NCBI RefSeq assembly: GCF_026619435.1
Contig: NZ_JAOVZQ010000001.1
Span: forward strand, 4,595,501 to 4,659,500
Direction: 5' to 3'
DNA from: Hoeflea ulvae
Lineage (GTDB): Bacteria; Pseudomonadota; Alphaproteobacteria; Rhizobiales; Rhizobiaceae
Length of the DNA: 64,000 nt
Part shown: in pieces, positions 36,199 through 45,469 of the stretch
Position numbering within the stretch: the stretch's first letter is position 1
Layout of the letters: each line of letters begins with the position of its first letter
Notes under the pieces: model-generated
Seen by the model: the letters and a program-made list of their open reading frames with translations, nothing else
What the model was told of the DNA's origin: nothing
Databases searched by the model: none
Translations under genes and position numbers: made by a program

Positions 36199-37419
36199 TC
36201 AGACTCCGAAATCATCTGAGAAGATGTGGGAAGGGTCCACACCGGCATCATCGAGCATCGCCAGCACCGCGCGGATCATCATCGGGGGACCGCAGAGATA
36301 ATACTCGCAAGTCTCCGGCGCCGGGTGATCCCGCAAATAATTCTCCCAGGCCACCATATGCACGAATCCCGTTGCGCCCTGCCAATCGTCTTCGGGACGC
36401 GGGTCCGACAGGGCCACGGTCCAGTCAAAATTCGGATGCCTGGCCGCCAGCGCATCGAACTCGTTCTGGTAAGGCAGATCCGCCTTGTTGCGCGCGCCAT
36501 ACCAATAGCTGATGCGGCGTTTGGAGCCCAACCGCTCGAGCTGGTCGAAAATGATCGCCCGCAGCGGCGCCATGCCGACCCCGCCCCCGATGAACACCAT
36601 CTCGGCCTCGCCGGGCTGGGCCCGGAAACTTCCGAACGGTCCGGATGTGTCGACCTGATCGCCGGGTTTGAGAGCAAACAGCCAGGACGAGACCACGCCC
36701 GGCATCGCCTCCGGCACCGACGGCGGCGGCAAAGCCAGCCGGATATTGAGCACGATCCGGCCCGCTTCCGTGTCTTGCGGCCGGTTCGACACAGAGTAAG
36801 CCCGCGTCACCGGATCGGCTGATGAGACCTGAAGCCTGAGCAAATTCTGCCAGACATCGGCGTGCTCTGGCGGAACCTCGATATCGGCATAGCCGAGCTC
36901 GAACGCCGGCGCGGTGACCTGAACAAAGGAGCCTGCTTCGATATCGGCCTTCATGCCCTCGGGCTGGTGCAGGACGATCTCGCGGATCAGCGGCGTCAGC
37001 GCCCGCACACTCTCGACCGTGCAGATGAAGCTTTCCGCCGACAGAAGATCGGTGTCGACCTCGACTTCCATGTCGCCGCGCAGCACCACCTGGCAGGCGA
37101 GATGAACCTGATCGCGCAGATCGGCCTTGGTCAGCCGCGCGGCTTCCGTCGGCAGCGGCGCTGCGCCACCCTTGAGGATCTTCACCCGGCACAGGCCGCA
37201 AGTGCCTGCGCCGGCGCAAGCGGACGGCACCAGAATGCCGTGCTCGTGAAGCGCCGCCAGCAGTTTGACCCCGGTGCGGGTTTCGAATTGGCTCGACCCG
37301 TTGACGGTCAGGGATGCAGGCCGCGACGGCGACAGGATCGAGCGCGCGCCCATCACGGTGATTGCCAGCACAAGAACGATCACTGTCAGCAGAGCGATGC
37401 CCAGAACAATCTCGGTCAT
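36199..37419 (-). CDS. nqrF: Na+-NQR subunit F, NADH-oxidising
   Basis: The entry subunit of Na+-NQR, 406 residues, which takes electrons from NADH. It has an N-terminal membrane helix (residues 4-24), a [2Fe-2S] ferredoxin domain with Cys68, Cys74, Cys77 and Cys109, and a reductase part with the FAD motif RAYSVSNRP and the NADH motif [11 protein letters not shown]. The length is the usual one. It overlaps nqrE by four bases at the start and precedes apbE by three bases. Confidence 0.95.
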   Translation of the reverse strand: MTEIVLGIALLTVIVLVLAITVMGARSILSPSRPASLTVNGSSQFETRTGVKLLAALHEHGILVPSACAGAGTCGLCRVKILKGGAAPLPTEAARLTKADLRDQVHLACQVVLRGDMEVEVDTDLLSAESFICTVESVRALTPLIREIVLHQPEGMKADIEAGSFVQVTAPAFELGYADIEVPPEHADVWQNLLRLQVSSADPVTRAYSVSNRPQDTEAGRIVLNIRLALPPPSVPEAMPGVVSSWLFALKPGDQVDTSGPFGSFRAQPGEAEMVFIGGGVGMAPLRAIIFDQLERLGSKRRISYWYGARNKADLPYQNEFDALAARHPNFDWTVALSDPRPEDDWQGATGFVHMVAWENYLRDHPAPETCEYYLCGPPMMIRAVLAMLDDAGVDPSHIFSDDFGV

Positions 37420-38015
37420 GGCGTCACCAGCGAGAAGGCGGAAAAGCCGAGTGACATCAGCCCGGTGACGATGAAGGCACTGGCAAGCCCCTCGACGCCC
37501 CTGGGCATGTCACTGTATTTGAGCCGTTCGCGGATGGCGGCAAAGGTGATGATCGCCAGCGCCCAGCCGACGCCGCTGCCGATGCCGTAGGTGACGGATT
37601 CTGCGAAATCATATTGCCGCTCGACCATGAAAAGGCTGCCGCCGAGAATGGCGCAATTGACGGTGATCAGCGGCAGGAAGATTCCGAGCGCGCGGTAGAG
37701 CCGCGGCGCGAAGCGGTCGAGGATCATTTCAAGGATCTGCACCATGGCCGCAATCACGCCGATGAAACTGACCAGCTTGAGGAAGGTCAGATCGACGTCC
37801 GGCAATCCGGCCCAGGCCCAGGCGCCTTCGAGCAGCAGCAGATTGAAGATCAGGTAATTCACCGGAACCGTGATCGCCTGCACCACGATGACCGCCAGCC
37901 CCAGACCGAGCGCGGTATCGACCCGTTTGGACACGGCGAGAAAGGTGCACATGCCGAGGAAGAAGGACAGCGCCAGGTTTTCCTGGAAAATGGATTTGAT
38001 CAGCAGTTCGATCAT
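37416..38015 (-). CDS. nqrE: Na+-NQR subunit E
   Basis: A 199-residue membrane subunit with six helices. Cys23 ([12 protein letters not shown]) and Cys121 ([12 protein letters not shown]) are the conserved residues that, with the NqrD pair, hold the intramembrane iron site. The start at 38015 ([19 protein letters not shown]) is the family N-terminus; the longer open frame covers nqrD antiparallel coding and is not used. Overlaps nqrD by four bases. Confidence 0.94.
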   Translation of the reverse strand: MIELLIKSIFQENLALSFFLGMCTFLAVSKRVDTALGLGLAVIVVQAITVPVNYLIFNLLLLEGAWAWAGLPDVDLTFLKLVSFIGVIAAMVQILEMILDRFAPRLYRALGIFLPLITVNCAILGGSLFMVERQYDFAESVTYGIGSGVGWALAIITFAAIRERLKYSDMPRGVEGLASAFIVTGLMSLGFSAFSLVTP

Positions 38016-38665
38016 GACCGGCCATCCTCCGGCGATTGCAGCCGGAATTCGGGCTGTTCCACCTGTTCGGGACGCAGCACCCGCACCAGCCAGACCAGCA
38101 GGCCGAGAATGAAGAATGCGCTTGGCGCCAGTTGCATCAGCCCGAGCGGCTGAAACCAGCCACCATCGGCCACCGTGGTGACCATCGGCACACCCATCAG
38201 CGAACCGGTTCCCAGAAATTCCCGCAGCGCCCCGACAATCAGCAGCACCAGGCTGTAGCCGAGCCCGTTGCCGAGCCCGTCCAGCACGCTCGGGAACACC
38301 GGGTTGCGCATGGCGAAGGCTTCGGCCCGGCCGAGCACCAGGCAATTGGTCACGATCAGGCCGACAAAAATCGACAGCCGCTTGCTCATCTCATACATGA
38401 ATGCCTGCATGAACTGATCGATGACGATGACGATCGATGCGACGATGGTGATCTGGATGATCAGCCGGATCGACGGCGGAATGTGATGCCGTATCAGGCT
38501 GATCATCCCGTTCGACAGCACCAGCACCACGGTCAGCGCCACCGACATGGTCAGCGCCGTCGACAAGTTGGTAGTCACCGCCAGCGCCGAGCAGATGCCC
38601 AGGATCTGCAGGGTAATCGGGTTGTTGCCGATCAGGGGGGCGGTGAGATGGTGTTTGAGCGACAT
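38012..38665 (-). CDS. nqrD: Na+-NQR subunit D
   Basis: A 217-residue membrane subunit paralogous to NqrE. Cys25 ([12 protein letters not shown]) and Cys108 ([16 protein letters not shown]) are the conserved ligands of the shared iron site. [18 protein letters not shown] at the N-terminus is characteristic. It lies one base after the nqrC stop and is coupled to nqrE. Confidence 0.94.
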   Translation of the reverse strand: MSLKHHLTAPLIGNNPITLQILGICSALAVTTNLSTALTMSVALTVVLVLSNGMISLIRHHIPPSIRLIIQITIVASIVIVIDQFMQAFMYEMSKRLSIFVGLIVTNCLVLGRAEAFAMRNPVFPSVLDGLGNGLGYSLVLLIVGALREFLGTGSLMGVPMVTTVADGGWFQPLGLMQLAPSAFFILGLLVWLVRVLRPEQVEQPEFRLQSPEDGRS

Positions 38666-38666
38666 C

Positions 38667-39464
38667 CTAAAGCCCTTCCTGCCTGAGCCGGGTCAGAAAC
38701 GGGCCGAACCCCATGTCTCCCAGCCAGAAATGCAAAAGATTGGTGACCCCGTTGCTGGTATAGGTGGCCCCGGAAATGCCATCGACCTCGTAGGGCGTAG
38801 AAGCCTCTCCGCGTACAAGTTCGATGCGGATGGTGCCGGTTTCATCGGCGATTTTCTTGCCCGGCCACTGCGCCAGCCATTCCGGTTCTTCGATGCGCGC
38901 GCCAAAGCCGGGTGTGTCGCCTTGCTCGATGATTGCCAGCGCGGCAATGGTGACGAGATCGGCTTCGATCGCCAGCGCGGCACGAAGCGTCGATTGATAG
39001 CCGGCGCCGTAGACTGGCAGCACGATCAGCTTGAGATCGCCGTCCTTTTGCAGGAGATAGATCGGGGACTGATTGGCGCGCCGCTTGATCCCGGCGATGT
39101 CGACATCCGCCGGAAGGGCGATGCTGGCTTCCGGATCCTGCAATGCGGCTTCGAGATCGAAGGCTGCCGGATCCTCCGCATCGGAGAAACTGCCGTCGTC
39201 AAGATTGACCAGCCGGGTTTCCAGCGTGTCGACACCCGTCTCCATCATCAGGTCGCGCATGCCCGGCAAGGTGTCGAGCATCTTGTCCATCCGGGCCTGC
39301 TGTTCGGCGGCGCGATTGGCGTCCTGATAGGGCTTGAGCATGACCGAGGTCACGGACACGGCGGCCGACGAGACCAGCGCAACCAGCACCGCCATGCCGA
39401 TGATCTTGACCAGGTCATCATTGGAGCGGGCAAAGAAGCTGCGAAGTGGGGATGGTCTAGCCAT
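38667..39464 (-). CDS. nqrC: Na+-NQR subunit C, covalent FMN subunit
   Basis: A 265-residue subunit with one N-terminal membrane helix (residues about 20-42) and a periplasmic domain. The flavinylation motif is intact as [11 protein letters not shown], so Thr234 should carry phosphoester-linked FMN placed by ApbE. It overlaps nqrB by eight bases. Together with the intact cysteines of NqrD, NqrE and NqrF this argues that the complex is active. Confidence 0.94.
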   Translation of the reverse strand: MARPSPLRSFFARSNDDLVKIIGMAVLVALVSSAAVSVTSVMLKPYQDANRAAEQQARMDKMLDTLPGMRDLMMETGVDTLETRLVNLDDGSFSDAEDPAAFDLEAALQDPEASIALPADVDIAGIKRRANQSPIYLLQKDGDLKLIVLPVYGAGYQSTLRAALAIEADLVTIAALAIIEQGDTPGFGARIEEPEWLAQWPGKKIADETGTIRIELVRGEASTPYEVDGISGATYTSNGVTNLLHFWLGDMGFGPFLTRLRQEGL

Positions 39465-40275
39465 GCGCCTGCCTCCGTCGCCGGACGATCACCGCAACGG
39501 CGGCGTGATCGATCAGCGGAGCGAACAGGCTCGCCAGCAGCGAGGCAAAGACGATCGCCGCCGGCGCCACCGCCGGTCCGGCCACGCTGTCAAACACCAG
39601 GATCAGCAAGCCGGCCAGCGCGCCATACACCCAGCGGCCGAGTTGGGTCGAGGCCGCGGCCACCGGGTCGCCAATCAGAAACACGAGGCCGAACGCCACG
39701 GCGGTTCCGGTCTCGAGAAGTCCGCCGGTTTGGCCCTGCACAAACCCGGCCACGGCCAGAACGCCAAGGGCTGCGACCAGAACCCGCCACGAGACCAGGC
39801 CTGCCGCCAAGAGCAGGATTGCGCCGGGCAGCGTCGCCAGCGCCAGGGCCTGGCTGCTGCCGGAGAGTTGGGCGCCGGAGAACGAAAACACCAGGAAACC
39901 CGCCGCCGCCGCTGCCGCCGGCACGATGCCGTAGCCGCGGCCGCCGAACACCAGTTCACCGAAGACCATGCCGAAACTTGCCGCCAACCCCACCTGCCAC
40001 AGCGGCAGTGTCGAGGGGATCAGCACGGTGATGATCAGGGCCGTTGTCAGCGAATGCCAGCTTGGCGACCGTCCGCGGATCAGGGCGAAGGCCATGTCCC
40101 AGACAAGACTGGTTACCAGCGCGGTCACCAGCACCGCGGCCATCGCTGTTCCCTGTTCCACCAGCCTCACCACAACCGGCGCGGCAAGCGCCAACATCTG
40201 CGCCAGCGTCACCCGCGCCGGGGTCCAGCCGGAATGCTGGCGCATGCGGTGGGGATCAAGCCGCCAATCGGTCAT
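39457..40275 (-). CDS. nqrB: Na+-NQR subunit B-like, short form without clear FMN site
   Basis: A hydrophobic protein of 272 residues, well short of the roughly 410 of typical NqrB. It keeps family stretches such as TTALIITVLIPSTLPLWQ (residues 77-94), VFGGRGYG, FLIGDPVAAASTQLGRWVYG (199-218) and FANLFAPIFD-like FASLLASLFAPLID. The segment that normally holds the loop with the SGAT FMN-attachment motif is shortened to FSFSGAQLSGSSQ, with Gln136 at the Thr position. The usual NPA before it reads VPA. The start overlaps the nqrA stop by four bases, so this is the NqrB position in the operon. Homology is clear but cofactor content is in doubt. Confidence 0.85.
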   Translation of the reverse strand: MTDWRLDPHRMRQHSGWTPARVTLAQMLALAAPVVVRLVEQGTAMAAVLVTALVTSLVWDMAFALIRGRSPSWHSLTTALIITVLIPSTLPLWQVGLAASFGMVFGELVFGGRGYGIVPAAAAAAGFLVFSFSGAQLSGSSQALALATLPGAILLLAAGLVSWRVLVAALGVLAVAGFVQGQTGGLLETGTAVAFGLVFLIGDPVAAASTQLGRWVYGALAGLLILVFDSVAGPAVAPAAIVFASLLASLFAPLIDHAAVAVIVRRRRQAHG

Positions 40276-41573
40276 GCGTCCTCCGCCAGTTCATCAAGCA
40301 CGTGACGCAGCATACGGCCGTAATCAGCGCCGCTGGTGCACACAAGCGATACGGCGGCGAGATCTTCCTCCAGCATTTCCAGACACCCCAGGCGGCTGGC
40401 GGTTTCCGCATCGCCAACGCTCAAAGCGCGCAGGAACGGCACTGCAGGCGTGTCAAAGCCAAGCATGGTTTCAAGCGCCGACGTCGGCACGATCGGCCCC
40501 GGGCGCGAGGACGGTTTTCGCAACTTCGCCAACCATCCCGTTCCGGGCTCAGGCTTCTGCGCGGCTCTGTCATCGAGCAGCGTGACCTGCTGGTGATAAC
40601 GGCCCAGCCATGCCGCAGGCCGGCCGGTCAGCGCCGACCCGGACACCACGCTCACGGCCGAACCATCCCGGCCCGGCAGGATGTCGTCACTGATCAGATC
40701 CTGCAGATTTGCGCCGATGCTGGTCCGGATCAGGCGCGGATGTCTGGCGCGCGGTCCGCTCAACGAGACGACCCGGCTGAAATCCGCAATGCCGGTCTCG
40801 ATCAAGCTGCCGATCGCCACGACATCCTGATAGCCAATGCTCCACACCATTGTCCGGGCGCCAACCGGATGCAGTCGGTGAATATGGCTGCCGGCCAGGC
40901 CCGAGGCGTGACCGGCAGGAAAGAACGATCCGCGAATCCGCTCGCCGAGTCCCGCCGCGATATCGGTGCCGCTGTTCTGGCAGGCATAAACGGGGCCCGC
41001 CGTCAGCAGCGCCAAGGCCTTCAGCCCGGCGCGGAATTGCTCGTGCCGCCCCTCAAGCACCACTCGCGGGTCGGGAGCATGCGGCCCCTCCGCTGTCGCC
41101 GTGACAAAAATGGCATCCGGCGTCACATCAGGCGCAGGAGTGCGACCGAACGGGCGCGTCAGAAAGCTGGGCCACAGGCCCTGCGCCAGAAGCATCGTGC
41201 GCAGTTCCGCCGCGGTCGACGCCGCCACGCGCTGCGGCGCGGGCGCGTCCGGTTCCGGTTCCACGCGGATCACCAGGGCAGACAGGCTGCGCCTCGGCCC
41301 CAGCGTGATCGAGTCGACGAGGCCGGACAGCGGCGCAACGAAATTGATTTCAGGATGGGCGCGATCGCAAAACAGCGGCTGGCCGCGGCTGATCCGGTCG
41401 CCCTCAGCGCAGGTGAATTTCGGCCGCAGCCCCGGCAGGTCCGCACCGAGCAGGGCAATCCGCTCGACCGGTGCGCCGTTGTCGATCACCTGTTCCGGCG
41501 GCGCGCTTTGGTCAGTTTTGAACCCAGGCAACACTGCGCACACCACCTTATCTTCCAAGATTGACCATTGCAC
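40272..41573 (-). CDS. nqrA: Na+-NQR subunit A
   Basis: A 433-residue cytoplasmic subunit thought to take part in quinone binding. Conserved parts include PKFTCAEGDRISRGQPLF, NFVAPLSGLVDSI, PAGHASGLAGSHIH and a long middle domain. It is divergent but recognisable against the usual 445-450 residues. It is the first gene of the operon nqrABCDEF-apbE-nqrM-CBS. The promoter must lie in the 168-base gap shared with the cytochrome gene, where an FNR-type box is present. Confidence 0.9.
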   Translation of the reverse strand: MQWSILEDKVVCAVLPGFKTDQSAPPEQVIDNGAPVERIALLGADLPGLRPKFTCAEGDRISRGQPLFCDRAHPEINFVAPLSGLVDSITLGPRRSLSALVIRVEPEPDAPAPQRVAASTAAELRTMLLAQGLWPSFLTRPFGRTPAPDVTPDAIFVTATAEGPHAPDPRVVLEGRHEQFRAGLKALALLTAGPVYACQNSGTDIAAGLGERIRGSFFPAGHASGLAGSHIHRLHPVGARTMVWSIGYQDVVAIGSLIETGIADFSRVVSLSGPRARHPRLIRTSIGANLQDLISDDILPGRDGSAVSVVSGSALTGRPAAWLGRYHQQVTLLDDRAAQKPEPGTGWLAKLRKPSSRPGPIVPTSALETMLGFDTPAVPFLRALSVGDAETASRLGCLEMLEEDLAAVSLVCTSGADYGRMLRHVLDELAEDA

Positions 41574-41632
41574 CGACCAGCACCCCGGGCGCCGATATGA
41601 AGCGAAACTAGCAAGATTATTCCGCCCCGACC

Positions 41633-41646
41633 TTGAGCTATATCAA
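41633..41646. promoter_or_regulatory. FNR/FixK-type binding site
   Basis: TTGAGCTATATCAA fits the CRP/FNR-family core TTGA-N6-TCAA and differs from the ideal TTGAT-N4-ATCAA at one base. It is 95 bases before the cytochrome GTG start and 60 bases before the nqrA start, so it could act on either divergent promoter. Confidence 0.65.
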
Positions 41647-41741
41647 AGCCGGAGCCGGGCTTTGCTCCACAATGGGCAGATTAAAAGAGCATCCAGAAAT
41701 GCCGGATACACGCCATCTGACTGAACCACTGGAGGTCTATC

Positions 41742-42827
41742 GTGTCTTACACTCGTACAGTGCTGCCGCTTCTCGCTTCGATCTTTCTCGCCCTGCCCGC
41801 CGCCCAGGCGCAGGAACATCCGTCGGTCTCTTCCATTGTCGAAGCCTGGATCGCCTCGCCGCATGGCGATCGCACATCCGAATCCTTCGTGCACTGGAAC
41901 ACCGAGGGCGCGGTGCCCGAGGATTGCGCGACCTGCCACTCCGGTCCCGGGCTGATGGATTTTCTCGGCGCCGACGGGACAATGGCCGGCAAGGTTGACG
42001 GACCTGCACCGATCGGATCGCCGATTGACTGCGTCGCCTGCCACAGCCAGGCCGCCACCGATCTTGAGCAGATCACTTTCCCGTCCGGTGAGATGATCAC
42101 CGAGACCAGTTCCTCGGCGATCTGCATGGTCTGCCATCAGGGCCGGGAATCGGGCGACAGCGTCAATGCAGCCATCGCCGGCGGCGAGGACGACACCATC
42201 AATGGAGATCTCGGTTTCCTCAACGTGCATTACCGCGCGGCAGCGGCAACGCTGATGGGCGGCTCGGTTCGCGGCGGCTACCAGTATGATGGCAAAACCT
42301 ACGCCGACCGCTTTGCCCATGTGCCCGACTTCAACACCTGCACCACCTGCCACGACCCGCACACCACCAAGGTGGTGGCGATCGATCAGTGTGTCGCCTG
42401 TCACAAGGGCGCGGAAACCGTGGCCGCCATCCGCATCACGCCGGCCGACATCGATGGCGATGGTGACGCCAAAGAGGGCATCAGCGCCGAAATCAGCACG
42501 CTGCATGAAAAGCTTGGCGAGGCCATTCTTCTCTATGCGGCAGATGTGAGCGGCGCGCCGGTGGTCTATGATTCGCACGCCTACCCCTATTTCTTCAATG
42601 ACCTGAATGGAGATGGCGCCTCCAGCCCTGACGAGGCCATATTCCCCAACCGCTACCAGAGCTGGACGCCGCGCCTGCTGCGCGCCGCTTACAACTACCA
42701 GTTCCTGGCCAAGGACCCCGGCGCCTATGCGCACAATCCGCGCTACGCCATTCAGCTGGCCTATGACAGCCTCGAGGACCTGTCCTCCAAGGCGCCGGTT
42801 GACATGACCGGGATGGTCCGTCCGTGA
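41742..42827 (+). CDS. Periplasmic pentaheme cytochrome c
   Basis: A 361-residue exported protein with a cleavable signal peptide (residues 1-23, ending AAQAQ) and five CxxCH haem-binding sites at residues 62-66, 97-101, 128-132, 200-204 and 217-221. Between and after them lie two Asp-rich EF-hand-like loops: DIDGDGDAKEG (236-246) and DLNGDGASSPDE (287-298), which probably bind calcium. The start is GTG with a strong GGAGG eight bases upstream. I do not recognise a named family beyond the multihaem cytochromes. It is divergent from nqrA and shares the FNR-type site; a role as electron carrier at low oxygen is inferred. Confidence 0.9.
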   Translation: MSYTRTVLPLLASIFLALPAAQAQEHPSVSSIVEAWIASPHGDRTSESFVHWNTEGAVPEDCATCHSGPGLMDFLGADGTMAGKVDGPAPIGSPIDCVACHSQAATDLEQITFPSGEMITETSSSAICMVCHQGRESGDSVNAAIAGGEDDTINGDLGFLNVHYRAAAATLMGGSVRGGYQYDGKTYADRFAHVPDFNTCTTCHDPHTTKVVAIDQCVACHKGAETVAAIRITPADIDGDGDAKEGISAEISTLHEKLGEAILLYAADVSGAPVVYDSHAYPYFFNDLNGDGASSPDEAIFPNRYQSWTPRLLRAAYNYQFLAKDPGAYAHNPRYAIQLAYDSLEDLSSKAPVDMTGMVRP

Positions 42828-42849
42828 CCATGCGGAAAATCTGAAACTC

Positions 42850-42884
42850 AGCGGCCCGGAACCAGAATCTGTTTCCGGGCCGCT
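42850..42884 (+). terminator. Hairpin terminator after the pentaheme cytochrome gene
   Basis: A perfect 12-bp stem (AGCGGCCCGGAA / TTCCGGGCCGCT) with an 11-base loop starts 22 bases after the stop. No T-tract follows, so it may be Rho-assisted. Confidence 0.6.
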
Positions 42885-42927
42885 TCGTCGAATGACTGTG
42901 AGCTTGGACTGAACGGGGCGGCGGCTG

Positions 42928-44091
42928 GTGGAAAATTCTGAAGTTCTCATTGCCATCGGTATTCTGTTTCTGGCGGGGCTGGCGCTCGACAAGATCGGCC
43001 GGATTGTGCACGTCCCCCGCGTCACCTTGCTGATCCTGCTCGGCGCTCTCGTCGGCCCGCCACTGCTCGATTGGCTGCCGCACAGTTTTACCGGGGATTC
43101 AAACGCGTTCTACGCACCCACCGCCCTGACCATGGTTGCCTTCCTGCTCGGCGGCACATTGAATTCGGAAACGCTGAAGGCGCACGGCCGCGAGATCGTC
43201 ATCATATCGTTGACGCTGGTCGCCGTCTCCGTTGCGGTGGTGGCGACGGGCCTGTGGATGATCGGGCTGCCGGTCGGCTTCGCCGTGCTCCTGGGCGGGC
43301 TTTCCGCCGCCACCGATCCGGCTGCCACACGCGATGTGGTCAATCAGGGCCGCACCAGGAACCGCTTTGTCACCAATCTTCTCGGCATCGTCGCCATCGA
43401 TGATGCCTGGGGGCTATTGGTGTTTTCCATGGCCCTGACCTTCGCTGGCATCATGGCCGACCAGGATGCGGCCATCGCGCTCGTTCACGGGGTCCGCGAG
43501 GTCGCTGGCGCCATGGCTCTCGGGCTCGCCATCGGCCTGCCCGCGGCCTTTTTGACCGGACGGATAAAGCCGGGCGAACCGACGCTGATCGAAGCCCTCG
43601 GCCTGGTCTTCCTGTGCTCCGGCCTGGCGCTGTATTTCGACTTTTCCTTTCTGCTCACCGGGATGGTGTGCGGCGCGACGATCGTCAATGTCGCCCGCCA
43701 TCACGATCGCCCGTTTCATGAAATCGAGCGCGTCGAATGGCCGTTCATGTTGCTGTTTTTTGTCATGGCCGGCGCCTCGCTGAAGACCGGTGATATGGCC
43801 GAAGTGGGCTATATCTGCGTTGCCTATGTGGTCCTGCGCGCGCTTGCCCGGCTGATCGGCGGCTGGCTGGGCGGACGTCTGGCCGGCCTTCCGGCGGTGG
43901 AAAGCCGCATGACCGGTCTCGGTCTGATGCCGCAGGCCGGCGTCGCTATCGGCATGGCGCTCGTGGCCAGCGAAAGGTTTCCCGCAATGGGCGAGGATCT
44001 GCTCGCCGTGGCCGTGGCCAGCACCATAGCCTTCGAACTTGTCGGCCCGTTCCTGACCCAGATTGCCATCCGCCGCAGCTCAGCCGGCTGA
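42928..44091 (+). CDS. Cation/proton antiporter (CPA2/KefB-like)
   Basis: A 387-residue membrane protein with about 12 helices and the Na+/H+ exchanger domain only; no TrkA-N or C-terminal regulatory domain is attached. Visible features are IVHVPRVTLLILLGALVGPP in the first helices, LSAATDPAATRDVV and GIVAIDDAWGLLVFS, which carries an Asp-Asp pair likely to bind the ion. It exchanges Na+ or K+ for protons. The start is GTG. Being 100 bases downstream of the cytochrome gene and near nqr, it could link to sodium cycling, but this is inference. Confidence 0.88.
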   Translation: MENSEVLIAIGILFLAGLALDKIGRIVHVPRVTLLILLGALVGPPLLDWLPHSFTGDSNAFYAPTALTMVAFLLGGTLNSETLKAHGREIVIISLTLVAVSVAVVATGLWMIGLPVGFAVLLGGLSAATDPAATRDVVNQGRTRNRFVTNLLGIVAIDDAWGLLVFSMALTFAGIMADQDAAIALVHGVREVAGAMALGLAIGLPAAFLTGRIKPGEPTLIEALGLVFLCSGLALYFDFSFLLTGMVCGATIVNVARHHDRPFHEIERVEWPFMLLFFVMAGASLKTGDMAEVGYICVAYVVLRALARLIGGWLGGRLAGLPAVESRMTGLGLMPQAGVAIGMALVASERFPAMGEDLLAVAVASTIAFELVGPFLTQIAIRRSSAG

Positions 44092-44270
44092 CTGTCCTGT
44101 CCCTCGCCAGCCAAGGACCGCACCGCCCGGTCGCTGCCCTCATTTCCTGCTATTTAAGGCCTCATGCCATGTGCAGATCGATGGAACCTTCACCCCGATC
44201 GCGGGTTTGAGTGACAGCCCCGATTGCAACCCGGCTTGCGCCTGCAGCATTTTCAAGGTCAAATCCGTTC

Positions 44271-45446
44271 ATGAGCTATCATCAACCCAGCTTTACCCTC
44301 GGCGTCGAAGAAGAGTATCTGCTTGTTGATCGCGACAGCCTTGATCTCGCCGCAGCACCCGAATCGCTGATGTCGGAATGCGCCGCAGAGCTTGGAGACA
44401 AGGTCAGTCCGGAATTCCTGCAATGCCAGATCGAGGTCGGCACCGGCGTCTGCCGGACCGTTGCCGAGGCCGGCGCGGATCTGGCGCGTCTGCGCTCGGT
44501 GATCGCGGAGGTCGCCGGCAAGCATGGCTTGGCGCCGCTGGCGGCATCCTGCCACCCCTTCGCCGACTGGAACAAGCAGCACTTCACCGACAAGCCGCGC
44601 TACCGTGAACTCGAGCGCGACCTGGGCGGTGTTGCCCGGCGCATGCTGATCTGCGGCATGCATGTCCATGTCGGCATCGATGATGACGAGACCCGCATTG
44701 ATCTGATGGCGCAGTTTCCCTATTTCCTGCCACATCTTCTGGCGTTGTCGACCTCCTCGCCCTACTGGAAGGGCGACGACACCGGGCTCAATGCCTACAG
44801 GCTGACGGTGTTCGACAACATGCCCAGAACCGGCTTGCCGCCGCGGTTTTCGTCCTGGTCCGAATATGAGCGCTCGGTGCAGATCATCATCGACAGCGGC
44901 CTGATCGAGGACAGCTCCAAGATCTGGTGGGACCTGCGCCCCTCGTCCCGGTTCCCGACGCTGGAATCGCGCATTTGCGATGTCTCGCCGCGGCTGGACG
45001 ACGCGCTTGCCATTGTCGCGCTGACCCAGTCGATCATGCACATGCTGTGGCGGCTGCGGCTGAGCAACCAGCGCTGGCGCATCTATGACCGGTTTCTCGT
45101 CGGCGAAAACCGCTGGCGCGCGCAACGCTATGGCGTCTCCAAAGGCATGATCGATTTCGCCCGGGGCAATGTCGTTGTCTTCGCCGATTTGCTTGACGAG
45201 ATCATCGAGATGGTTCGCGAAGACGCCGAAGCCCTGGGATGCTGGGCCGAAGTCCAGTCCGCCCGGCGGATCGTCGAAAACGGCACCAGCGCCGACCGGC
45301 AGCGCTCTGTCCACGCCACCGCGATCGCCGGTGGCGCCAGCACCAAGGAAGCCCAGAAAGAGATCGTCAGATCGCTGATCGGGGAATTCACCGAAGGGCT
45401 TGCCGCCCACCGCAATTCGGAAGCCGTTGCCGGCCAGACCGCCTGA
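44271..45446 (+). CDS. Carboxylate-amine ligase, YbdK/GCS2 family
   Basis: A 391-residue member of the glutamate-cysteine ligase family 2. The N-terminal signature [13 protein letters not shown] is clear, with [15 protein letters not shown] and [19 protein letters not shown] in the active-site core. YbdK-type enzymes show weak gamma-glutamylcysteine ligase activity, and their natural role is often unclear. The start at 44271 ([11 protein letters not shown]) is chosen over the longer open frame for its conserved beginning. Downstream it converges with the RND pump gene. Confidence 0.9.
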   Translation: MSYHQPSFTLGVEEEYLLVDRDSLDLAAAPESLMSECAAELGDKVSPEFLQCQIEVGTGVCRTVAEAGADLARLRSVIAEVAGKHGLAPLAASCHPFADWNKQHFTDKPRYRELERDLGGVARRMLICGMHVHVGIDDDETRIDLMAQFPYFLPHLLALSTSSPYWKGDDTGLNAYRLTVFDNMPRTGLPPRFSSWSEYERSVQIIIDSGLIEDSSKIWWDLRPSSRFPTLESRICDVSPRLDDALAIVALTQSIMHMLWRLRLSNQRWRIYDRFLVGENRWRAQRYGVSKGMIDFARGNVVVFADLLDEIIEMVREDAEALGCWAEVQSARRIVENGTSADRQRSVHATAIAGGASTKEAQKEIVRSLIGEFTEGLAAHRNSEAVAGQTA

Positions 45447-45469
45447 CGCCACGCCCGGCCGGGTTTGTC

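Noticed and set aside
39457..40275. Reading the short NqrB as RnfD, making the cluster an Rnf complex
   Set aside because: NqrA and NqrF are present, and RnfB/RnfC-type ferredoxin subunits are absent, so the operon is Na+-NQR.
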